In this document: piece by piece, positions 37,701 through 47,054 of the stretch
How positions within the stretch are numbered: the first letter of the stretch is position 1
How the letters are laid out: the number at the start of each line of letters is the position of its first letter
From: Gigaspora rosea
Lineage: Eukaryota; Glomeromycota; Glomeromycetes; Diversisporales; Gigasporaceae
Direction of reading: 5' to 3'
Length of the DNA: 64,000 nucleotides
Assembly: GCA_003550325.1 (NCBI GenBank)
Contig: QKWP01000410.1
Location: 231,865-295,864, forward strand
Position numbers and translations under genes: made by a program
The notes under the pieces: model-generated
Told to the model about the DNA's origin: nothing
The model's input: the letters and a program-made list of their open reading frames with translations, nothing else
The model's database searches: none

Positions 37701-38843
37701 AATGTAATTTATATGCGTAAAAAAAAAGAAAGAAATTCACCACCTATTTTGTTACTTATTATTGTAAATAGGCTGAAACAAGTTTTATCTCATCTATTAT
37801 CAAATTCGTAACTATCCTTCTATTTTTTTCGCATATTTTTTTTTCATATCACATCTCATAATGATTCATTTCTAATTTTTTAGAGTTGAATTCACTGATA
37901 AAGGTAAAATCGTGCTGACAATTTCAATGCGATTGCAAGAAGTTGTTGATGATGACAAAGATAGACCAACATATGGCCAAATTGCTAAAAAAGGAAGTTT
38001 GTTGATTGAATTATATGTTACTGGCATTGGGTAAATGTTTATAATTAATGTACTCTATAGTATAATTCTATTAACATAAAGTCATTTAATATAATTATTT
38101 ATTTAATAATAAAATAATACTGTAGCATAGATTCAGAATATATAAAATGTGCTTGTAAAAGCTTTTCACAAGGCGACATTTCAATAATTGAGACGCAAGA
38201 TGATACAAGATTTGGTCTCTCAATTTGTAAAAATCTAGTAGAAATTAATGGAGGAGAAATTAAAGTAGAAAACGAGTTAAAAGAAGGAAGCAAATTTTGG
38301 TTTACATGGAATGTTGAGCTATTATCAATCACTTCCTCATTATTAAATACACAATTTGACCAAATGAGTTATGTATTACCTCAAACTATGAAACAAAAAC
38401 GAACACTAATAATTCATCCGATCGAAGATGCAAGAAATGCAATGCTAAAATGTTTTAAAAGACTCAAGGAAGTTGATGCATTTGATACCCTTGATAAAGG
38501 TATTAGAGCAGCAAAAAAATATAAAGAATTGAATAATCAATCTGCTTATGATATAATATTCATTAAGCTTTATGAAAATGATGAAGAAGAGATCATGGAA
38601 GCAATATCAGAAATAAGAGGACCAGAAATGAATAACTTAATAATAATCTTTATAGTATTTCAGAATAATAAAGAGAATGAATTAGCAGAAAAATTAATTA
38701 GAAAGATCGGGGGAGTAACTACTATTCTTTATACTCCAATTACATGGAAAAAGTTAATTAATCTATTTATATATATGGAAAAAAATTTTACAGCTATCGA
38801 TAACATGAGTCTTTACATTAATGAAAATATTCTTAAGTTCTAA
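31762..38843 (+). CDS. Dual hybrid histidine kinase (PAS-GAF-HK-REC-GAF-HK-REC)
   Basis: Eighteen exons join in frame to 1402 residues: 31762-31893, 32011-32083, 32163-32198, 32269-32335, 32675-32895, 33917-34398, 34470-34605, 34688-34824, 34924-35140, 35240-35344, 35429-35873, 36166-36278, 36376-36498, 36589-37290, 37371-37689, 37772-37807, 37884-38030, 38126-38843. All introns are GT-AG. Domains: PAS-like (about 25-165), GAF (180-335), HisKA with ISHELKTPL and phosphoacceptor His379, ATPase with N box CSNALKH (N503), G1 DTGVGIPE (D534), F box FQRFYR and G2 GTGIGLAL (564-571), receiver with LLVDDNND (D678, D679), SDIMMP (Asp722) and LIKPF (Lys774), a second GAF (815-960), a second HisKA with TSHELRTPL (His996), a degenerate ATPase and a degenerate receiver. 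No membrane segment is seen, so it is probably a cytosolic sensor feeding an HPt protein and response regulators. Exon choice is by frame and family resemblance, not transcripts. Confidence 0.9.
32357..32612. mobile_element. Candidate MITE in intron 4
   Basis: Left GAAACTGAGATTGGTTAAGG then CTGAAGCTGAG; right CTCAGTTTCAGCCAATGC, inverted. Similar ends (GGCTGAAGC...GCTGAAAATTTG and its inverse) bound most of intron 11 at 35902-36111. Most introns of this gene are 70-117 bp; this one is 339 bp. Confidence 0.5.
32921..33486. mobile_element. MITE M1 in intron 5
   Basis: AAGATGGATATTTCCACATC at 32921 is mirrored by GGTGTGGAGATATCCGTCTT ending at 33486. The interior repeats TTTGAATTCTACAG- and TTATCAAAT-like blocks in both orientations. 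It lies wholly within the intron between exons 5 and 6. Confidence 0.7.
33487..33848. mobile_element. Foldback MITE M2 in intron 5
   Basis: Long arms run from TAAACACACTTTGC to the inverse ending in TGTGTTTA. Matching inner blocks are TTTTTGCGAAAATGACAAAA and CGTTAATAGAAACTAAATTA, and the centre is near 33680 (ACGGAGTAGCAA/ATACTCCGCC). It directly abuts M1. Together they account for about 930 of the 1021 bp of intron 5. Confidence 0.75.
35902..36111. mobile_element. Candidate MITE in intron 11
   Basis: GGCTGAAGCATGCATTGACT and AAGCTGAAAATTTG at the left, AAATTTTCAGTTTCAGCC and TTTCAGCTTCATC at the right, inverted. It resembles the element in intron 4. Intron 11 is 292 bp, the third oversized intron of the gene. 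Confidence 0.5.
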
Positions 38844-39294
38844 ACTTGGGACTATAAACGGATATAGTATATAATTCTCCCTACATGCATAGAATTTTTA
38901 GTTCTAACCCATAAGAAATTTATATAACTTGTTCCTTATAAATACTTGCGTTTTTTTACTGTAGAAAGCGCATATAGAGAAATATAGCTATACTATAGTT
39001 CTTTATATTCTTTCTAAATCAGTATCCCAAATAACTAGAGATGACTCTAATAACCTAGTGATTCGACCATTTTGTCATTGTCATTTATAATAAAATATAG
39101 TCATTTGAAATATACAAGTTATTGATTTATTAATTAGGTTTAAAAATACAGTATATTTTGTTGGAGCTGAAGGGAACAAAGTGAAAGCTTTTCAAGACTT
39201 ACGCTACAAAATTTTATTTTTTGTCCAGTCCGCAGTTCAAACATCCCAATTTAAATTTCATTTCAGCTTAAATGATTATCATGTATGCATCATT
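38844..39294. other. 3' flank of the kinase gene
   Basis: AT-rich, no gene. AATAAA-like strings occur near 39090, but none is convincing as the polyadenylation signal. Confidence 0.4.
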
Positions 39295-39924
39295 GTTGCT
39301 TGATTCCCCGAAACCGTCAGCTTATTTTTCCGACACTATACCCCGACAGAATGTTTTACCTACAGCATTTTTGTTGACAGAAACTTTACTCGACATACCA
39401 TGTTTTCGACATTCTCTATCCTTGACAGGATATATATTCGAAAAGACATTTTAACATGACATATTTCAGAAAGAATATTTTTCCGATATGACATGTTTCC
39501 GATATGTTTTTCCGACAAGATTTTTCCCCGATTAGAATTTTCGTTTAAAAATATTTATTGGGTAGTTTCAAGAATAGTGATATATTCGTGCTCATCACAT
39601 CACGTGACTAAGCACTAAATTAGGGTTATAGTTAGGGTTAGATTAGGGTTAGGTGATAGTATAATTAGGCCGAGTTGTTAGTGCTAGTAACCAAATGACG
39701 AAGTTGCATGATTTCACGTGAGGTGATGACCACTGGGGCAAATCTTATGTTTTTGATACTCCTGCACTTACTTTTTTGATACTCCTAAATGTACCCCAAA
39801 AATTTTATTGCTTTTTTGAGACGAGAAACTTAACCTATACCCTGGGGTATAGGGTCTTATCCTGTGTCTGTCATGTGACTATGTTTATAAAATTAATAAA
39901 CTGATCAACATAGAATCGCGTGTT

Positions 39925-40395
39925 TTAGCCGTCGTCGTTTTCATAGTGCCTTTGTTGCTTTCGTCGTTGTTGTGCAGTGTTTTTTTTTGTACGTTGATTG
40001 TCATTATTGCAGTGCTTTTGTCACTCTTTTGTAGTGTTTTTGTCGCTCTTTGTAGTCGTTTGGTGTTTTTGGTCGTCGTTTGGTGGTGACTTTGGTCGTC
40101 GTTTGGTGCCTTTGGTCGTCATTTGATGCCTTTGGTCGTCATTTGGTAGTGCCTTTGGTCGTGCTTTTGGTCGTACTTACATTGTAGCTCAGTGGTATTT
40201 TTGGTCGTAGTTTGGTGGGGCTTTTGTTTGTAGCTTGGTGGTGCTTTTGGTCATTATTTGTTGGTGCTTTGGGTCGTTATTTGCTAGTGCTTAGATCGTC
40301 GTTGGGTAGTGTTTTTGATTGTTGTTTGGCAGTGCCTTCATCCGTTATTTAGTAGTGCTTTACGTTGTTTGATGGTGCTTTTGGTTGTAGATTGG
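39925..40395 (+). repeat. TTTGGTCGTCGTTTGGTG minisatellite
   Basis: About 20 diverged units of 21-27 bp built on TTTGGTCGTCRTTTGGTRGTG. The stretch is markedly less AT-rich than its surroundings, and the strand asymmetry (G and T on the plus strand) runs throughout. Confidence 0.8.
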
Positions 40396-40599
40396 GATTT
40401 TTTTATCTTTATTTTTTTTTTTTTGTAATTTTCGCTACTTGTATTTTTTTTTAATAATAAATTAACTTTAATACATATTAAAAAAAAAACAAAGAATTTT
40501 TTAAGATTTGGACCAATCATATTTGGGCAGTACAGGATAAGTACTTATACTCACGGGGATAGGATAAAAGCTTCTACCCCATGTACAGGATAAGGACGC

Positions 40600-41119
40600 T
40601 CTTTTGAGACACAGCGATTTTAAAAAAGTCACATGATCACCACGATTAAAATCGACCAATGGAATTCAGGTAAGATTCTAATAAAAGGCTTAAAGTTTTT
40701 TTTAATTGGAACTAATTTTTTTATTATTTCATTATTATTTGAATTTCTAATAAGAGTTGCAGATGAAAATTACTATTCCAATGGTAGTAAACATCAAAAT
40801 TGGCTTAGTATATCACAAGATATGAGTAAAAAAATTTTCGCAAATTTTTAGTTTTTTTAAAAAAACTTAAAAATTCGCGAAAATTTTTTTACTCATATCT
40901 CGTGATATACTAAGCCAATTTTAATGTGTTTACTACCATTGGAATAGTAATTTTCATCTCTGCAACTCTTATTAGAAATTCAAATAATAATGACATAATA
41001 AAAAAATTAGTTCCAATTAAAAAAAACTTTAAGCCTTTTATTAGAATCTTACCTGCAATTCCATTGGTCGATTTTAATCGTGGTGGTCACGTGACTTTTT
41101 TAAAATCGCCATGTCTCAA
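40600..41119. repeat. Near-perfect palindrome with ~260 bp arms
   Basis: Centred near 40859 at GTTTTTTTAAAAAAAC. The arms match almost base for base; for example ATGAAAATTACTATTCCAAT at 40762 is the inverse of ATTGGAATAGTAATTTTCAT at 40939. The two arms contain short open frames that mirror each other and are not genes. Confidence 0.9.
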
Positions 41120-41599
41120 AAAAGTAATAAAATTTTTGGGGTACATTTAGGAGTATTAAAAAAGTAAGCGCAGGAGTATTAAAAACGTAAAATTTGCATC
41201 ACTGGATCTAGAAAAAGTGTATTCAATAATGATAAAACTTAGTGTCGAAGAAAGTCAAATTAGAAATATGTTATGTCAGATAAATATCTTGTCAAAAATA
41301 TGAGATATCAAGGAAATAGGATGTTGAAAACATGGTATGTCGAAAAAATATTCTGTCAACAAAAAGTGCTATGGGTGAAACATTTTGTCGGGGATATAGT
41401 GTCAGAAAAATGAGCTAGCAGGAAACTAACTTTCGGAAAATTATACCGTAATTGTATGCATCTGTTTGATCTGTTGGAGTTGCTACTTCTGAAATTACCT
41501 TGAAATTAGATCTTCGTGTCTGCATTAAGTTGTAACTCTAGGCAAGTGCAACTTTAGACATAATAAATATGCAGTATAGCTAATAAAAATAATTGCTTA

Positions 41600-44270
41600 A
41601 ATGAACAAATATTCAAAGGCATATGAACTAACTTGTTGTCAAATTAGCTTGTAAATGCAAAGTTTGCCATAATCCAAATTTACCAAACTCAGAACTTGAA
41701 TGATAATGCCAAATTATACCAATCTCTTTTTCTTCAATAGAAGCACTAGGAGTTCTTTTCTTGTAATCATTAATAAATAGAGCTTTTTTCTTTAATACAG
41801 GATCAATGTGTTTAGCAATATGTTCAAGAAATTTATACCACCATTATATTCTTTAATTATATTCTTCCCTTCATGATTTAAAAATTGCATTTACATCCAT
41901 TTGCAAACACTTTGGATGTTTGTAAAAACAGCCATGTTTTGCAGACAAGCCAATTCCAGCTAATTCAAATTGTTTATCAAGGTTTACTATATAATAACTA
42001 GACAAAATATAAACATAAGTATTTGTTTTTCTTAGGAGATTAAAACTTTATCATAATCTAATAGGATGACTCTCTTATTGGAAGTGTTTGCAGCCTTTAT
42101 GGCTTGATTAATTTCCAAATATGGGGTCACAATTTGAGAAAACTACCCTTGATACTCTATAATAAACTAATGAATAATAAAAAAAATTCGAATAAGCTAA
42201 AGAATAGTGTATGATTTATATAACCTATTACCTTTAATTTATCAATAAAATCTTTCCCCAAGAAGTGATAGTATGTTCCATAGCATAACCACATAGTTTT
42301 TTATAATTTGATTTGCATAATTTTTTATCAACTATGACTGCTTTATAAATAATATCTGAAAAATCATCTGCATATCAAGGATTTATTAAAATAGATCCTT
42401 TAAGATGACTTAATTGATGATATATTAATAATAAAATATTACCATAGCAAGAAGCATAACAAGACTATATTTACTATCCAAATATTGAGCAGTACCAGCT
42501 AATTCACTAAGAACCTGCACTCCATTATTTTCTTGTTGGCATGAAATATATTGATAAAGTAAAAGATTCATACCGACTCTTAATGAAGAAACTATAAATA
42601 CATCTAACACAGATATAATGCTAATCACACTTTGAAAAAAAGATTATGATACATGAAGTAAATAGATGAGAATTTAAAAGTACTAAATTTGCCTGCAATT
42701 TTATCTTCCAGTTCATTGACAACATTAAGTAAATTTTCATGCTTTTTATTTTTCTATCAAGAAGATTTGACTACTGAATAAGTACAACTTTACTAATTCA
42801 CACAGAATGTTTACTTAAGAATAATTCCAATACATAAATTTTTGTGGAACACTTTTAATATAATCCAATTGATCTATGCTTGCAATAATTTTAATATCTT
42901 TAAATTTTCCTTCAAGTTTTAATATGTCTTTGAACTTTTTTTATTTAAGTTCTGTGATTTGGTTAATAATTTACAGAAACAAATATTAAGAACATATGAA
43001 TAACAAGAAAATATTATAATAATATATTATTACCATTATTGTGATGCGAATAAAGCATCAATAATTAGTTAAATGTAATTTGAAAGTGAACGAACATTAC
43101 AAATATCATTTAGAAAATACTTATAATCGATTATCCCATTCAAATTTCATGTTGCACCATACTAGTAATCCTCTGATCTTTGATATTATTGAAATATAAA
43201 AACTAAACACAACGTACCTTAATGAATCTTTCTGGATCAATACCAATAGGGAATATACTAACGTGCACATGCTTGTCTTCATAGTAAACTTTATTAGGTT
43301 TAGTTAATAAACCTAATGTACTGGTGCATGTAAACAGAAATAACAAGCACAGTCGACTGTTTGAAATCTAACCAGATCCGATTTAAGAACACTAGTCAAA
43401 ATTTCTTCTATTTCATATTGTATTATCAAACTTTAGCAATTTTTTTTACTAAATTATTTTATAATCAACATGTTATAATTAATATTTGATAATACCTGAA
43501 ATTCACTACTTGAAAATGATGTAATAAATATTCAATCCTTATATTTAACTTTTTATTACTAATCCTTTTTCTGGCAGAAGCATAAGATGATGTTCATAGA
43601 TCCATATTAAGTTGTCATCTTGAATTGTGTCATTAATAACATCAGCAAAAAGACTATTGACAGTTTTATATAATTCTTGACAGAAAATTGTGTCATCTGG
43701 ACAATAATGAAACAATGGCCACAGAGTCATATTTGAGAAATTATCATGATTCAATTAAAGAATTTTTGATAAAAAGAGTATGATATAAGGATTTTTTTTT
43801 ATCTGTACTGTAATATTAGTTCTTTGTTCAGGTATGCATCCATCTAAATAAAAAAGAAAAAAACAAATTATTAGAGATCATATTAATTGAGACCAATTGT
43901 GATCTTATAATTGAAATTTTTTTTGAGAATTTAATTAATTGAATAAGTTCAGAAAATAATAAAATATGGACATATGTTTTTGAAAATATTCTCTTATGAA
44001 TAAATATTAAAATTTGTAAAAGATTCAATGTTATAGATACTGGGATCAAATTTATAAATTTTGAACTTAAAACTCAAATTTTCAATATAGAAATTAAATT
44101 TAAGTTTATCAAATTCTACTATAAATCCAACAAAAAATAAGAAATAAGCAAATAAATAATAAATAAAAATGTGAATTTATACTAGGTTGTCTGAATTAAA
44201 TAAAATTTCTTAACTTTGCAAGTTCATTAAGTATATCAAACAAACCAGTAGAAAACTTTTCGAGCTCATA
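41600..44270 (-). pseudogene. Trehalose-6-phosphate synthase/phosphatase, broken
   Basis: Minus-strand pieces of a fused GT20 trehalose-phosphate synthase and HAD phosphatase appear in family order: FSNMTLWPLFHY (about 43735), DNLIWIYEHHLMLLP (43615), EILTSVLKSDLVRFQ (43410), VHVSIFPIGIDPERF (43270), SIDQLDYIKSVPQKF (42880), SSLRVGMNLLLYQYISC (42590), ENNGVQVLSELAGTAQ, AMEHTITSWG (42285), then the phosphatase part RVILLDYDKVL (42070), GLSAKHGCFYKHP (41950) and RTPSASIEEKEIGIIWHY (41760). A weaker N-terminal piece lies near 44250. At least three frame changes and in-frame stops (for example after ILINP, and after KFMYWNYS) break it. A GTACGT donor at about 43218 suggests introns were kept, so it is not a processed copy. 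The intact enzyme makes trehalose via trehalose-6-phosphate. The phosphatase DXD motif is altered (DYDKVL for DYDGTL). Confidence 0.85.
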
Positions 44271-45410
44271 ACCACTAGCTATTTTTACAATATTATATGA
44301 TAAAAAGTACAAAACAATTAAGAGTCTAGGTTCATCTTATATAAAAAAAAAATTGAATAAGCTTAAATCTTTAAATGAAGCAAAAAACAAGATTGCAAAA
44401 TACTGTAATTACTATCAATAATTTTAGATTCTTGTATTGTTTAGGTCATCTTCAGAAGTTTTTGGCATCATTTGGGATCTTCTGGCACTATTTCTGGATT
44501 GTTTATTATAGTCCAGTGCAAAATGATTTGTACCTCAAATAGCTCTGATTCAAATATTTTTTATACAAATTAATTTTTGATTTTTTTAATTTAATATACT
44601 TATTAGATTATCAGATTAATAAAAATAAAATTATTTTGATTATTTTATTGATAAATAAAATATTTATTAATAGTAACTTTTTTTAACAATATTTACTATA
44701 TAATTTACTTTAGTAATTTATAGTAATTTATATATATGCGTATTTAGTAAAAAAAATCAAATTATCTCACTTTAAAGCTTAATTTCTTTACAACTAGTGA
44801 TTCAATTTTGCTCAAATTTTAACCATATCTTTATCTTATATACATTAATGCACTTGCATAGTACAAGCTCATAGAACTGCATATTGGTTGCAAAAATATT
44901 TAAAACATCTTTTTTTAAAAAAGTTTTTCTTTTTTTTTAAATACAGCAAATTGTATATGCAAAATTATTAAAATAAAACAATGTTAAAACAATAAAAAAA
45001 TATAATAAGTTAAATTAAAATCTTTTTATTTGATATTAAAAAATATTTAATAATTAATCAAAAACATAAAAACTTTTACTAAGCGTTAAAATTATGAAAC
45101 TTTTTGAGGCACAAATCTTTATGCACTGGACCATATGAATTTAACAAAAGTTTCATTTGATAATTTATTAAGAGTGAGAGAAATTTAATCTAATGTTGTG
45201 CGATTTTCTGGATGAAATCAAAAGAAGCATCTAGGGCTTTTAATTGGTCCATCTAGTCTGATCTTTTAAAAGATCAGATTGGTTCGCAGTCCAAGACCAG
45301 TTTTGCACAGAACTTTTTAATTTTTATTTTTCTTTTGTTTTCTTTATTTGGTTAGCATCATGTTGTTATTTTGTATTATGTTAAGAAAAGGGTTTAGTAT
45401 GGCTTGGGTA
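44271..45410. other. AT-rich stretch without a gene
   Basis: No motif or repeat of note apart from A/T runs. The first part may include the degraded N-terminus and 5' flank of the TPS/TPP remnant. Confidence 0.4.
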
Positions 45411-45411
45411 G

Positions 45412-45535
45412 GTAATCAAATCTCCAGACTGTGGATCAAATCTCCTAATAGGAAATCAAATCTCCAAACTGGAGATCGAGTCCCCAAATGAGTGATTGAA
45501 TCTTCAAACAACTGATTAAATCTTCTATACGAATA
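45412..45535 (+). repeat. Tandem ~18-20 bp repeat (AATCAAATCTCC)
   Basis: About six units of the form GTAATCAAATCTCCAGACTG, degenerating to GATTAAATCTTC at the right end. Confidence 0.75.
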
Positions 45536-45864
45536 TAAAATATATAAAAATGTAGTTTCAGCTAATAGGAAGAAGGATGGTGAATGAGTAGTTGAATGAT
45601 TGTATATAGTCTTTAGATTATTGTGATAATCTGATGTATTGTTTATATTAATAAAAAGAACCCTTATACCTGTCATTATATGTGTTAGTTTATTATTTTA
45701 AACTCTTTAACTTTAATCAATATTTGTTCACGATTAAACTAAACAGGCCAAATTGCATCAAGCTCTCTTAACCGATTGTAATACCAGTTAGGGTTAAATC
45801 AGATGGAATGTAATAATGCCTGATGCAATTATTTCACAATAATAAAAGGCTTTGTCAAATTTGC

Positions 45865-46165
45865 GTCTAACAAAACCCTTAATAATTGATAAAACCCTTG
45901 ATGCTTGATGAAACTCTTAATGATTGACAAAACCTTTGACGATTGACAAAACCTTTAATGATTGATGAAACTCCTGACTAGAGCTGCAGGCATTTAAAAG
46001 GTTCAAGGTAGTACATTACTCTTCATGTCATATAAAATTTATATATAATCATATTAAATGTTATGTCACATACATCACGTTAAACATCATAGTATATGTT
46101 AATTGAAATTCTAATGTCTGCAGCTCTACCCCTGATGCAACCCCTGACTATTGATGAAACTAACG
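45865..46165 (+). repeat. 18 bp tandem repeat split by a MITE
   Basis: Units of AAAACCYTTRATGATTGA run from 45865 to 45978 and resume as CCCCTGATGCAACCCCTGAC and TATTGATGAAACT after the insertion at 45979-46128. Confidence 0.75.
45979..46128. mobile_element. 150 bp hAT-type MITE, family G, copy 1
   Basis: Ends TAGAGCTGCAGGCATTT and AATGTCTGCAGCTCTA are inverted. Flanks CTCCTGAC and CCCCTGAT are an imperfect 8 bp duplication. Same family as 54465-54607. The ACGTCA motifs of that copy appear here as ACATTA/ATGTCA, consistent with CpG decay. Confidence 0.75.
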
Positions 46166-46169
46166 CACA

Positions 46170-47050
46170 AGCTCTCTAATACAAAAAAATTGTTCACAGC
46201 CTGTAATTTTAACTGAAGATCAGGTGTAATGTAAAAATTTTTTACAAAAAACAGATAGCTCTAAATTTTTATTAGGAAGCCATCTATTGTGTCCTAATTA
46301 AAAATGTTTCTAGTGAAATTTTACTAATAGCCACAATGGCTACTATATTTTTTAACCCTAACCTAATTATAATGCAGTTTTCATAGCCTTAATTTTAAAC
46401 ATATTTTTACTTAGAAAACACAACATATTTGTTTTGATTATCACGTTACTCCAGATTCTAAACTTTGATTGGTCAAAATTACAAATTACAGAGTGATCAA
46501 TTTTTTGTAGAAGTGCTACCTAAGATGATGAAGCTCTTTATGAAACTCTTGTTAATTGAAGAAGCTTTTATATTGATTTAAACAAATTATTTTTTATTAC
46601 TAGTATTTCACTGGCAATAGTGGAGCATAGGATCAACTCATAGCAGAGAGTTACCAAATTCTGGATCAGAATACGTCAGAGTGCATCAGAATCAAGGTTG
46701 GCTAAATTAGAATCAATCGATTTTGCCCAAAGATTATAAAAAATTTTACTAATAAAATCATATCTATTCATTAAGTAATTTGCTATAGAACCTGCTAACA
46801 GCTAAGGCTAAATGCTATTCTAGATCTGAGACATACGACCTGGAATTTTGGTGATCTTCCTGTAAAATTCGCATAGGATCGATTGTTCGAACACATGATT
46901 TTTTGAACCATCAATAATAACACTAATGCATAGTCTTATACATCATCAAAACCATCATAGGGTTTGTTATTTATTATTGGTTTTGTCATGTATCATAGGT
47001 TCATAACTCATGTGTTTGTCATTCATTGTGGGTTTCATCATGCGTCACAC
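46170..47050. other. Stretch with GTCAT-rich minisatellite, no gene
   Basis: The last part (46950-47050) repeats phrases such as GGTTTTGTCATGTATCATAG and CATTGTGGGTTTCATCATGC. The same pattern resumes at 50030-50145 on the far side of the 47.05-50.02 kb repeat, so that repeat appears to have inserted into a minisatellite. Confidence 0.45.
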
Positions 47051-47054
47051 ATCA

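Larger units (their letters stand above)
39738..41197. mobile_element. Palindromic element nested in B2
   Basis: Ends GCAAATCTTATGTTTTTG and, inverted, GCAAATTTTACGTTTTTA; the inversion continues through ATACTCCTGC and ATGTACCCCAAAAATTTTAT. ACCACTGG (39729-39736) and ATCACTGG (41198-41205) flank it, a one-mismatch 8 bp duplication, so it is probably hAT-like. B1 carries the uninterrupted sequence around GATCATCACA at 27336. Inside are a TGG/GTC-rich minisatellite and a ~260 bp-arm palindrome. No gene. Confidence 0.75.
39295..41450. mobile_element. Foldback element B, copy 2
   Basis: The left arm (39295-39540) and right arm (about 41206-41450) are inverted. Examples are CCCCGACAGAATGTTTTACC against GGTGAAACATTTTGTCGGGG, and the phrase ending in CGACATACCATGTTTTCGAC. 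The middle carries TTAGGGTTATAGTTAGGGTT (39624) plus further TTAGGG units. A separate element (39738-41197) is inserted on the right side. Confidence 0.75.

Noticed and set aside
39620-39660. Chromosome end
   Set aside because: The TTAGGG run is short, degenerate and shared by both copies of a transposable element with sequence continuing on both sides.
45412-45980. CRISPR-like array
   Set aside because: Units are contiguous 18-20 bp tandem repeats without spacers, and the window is eukaryotic.
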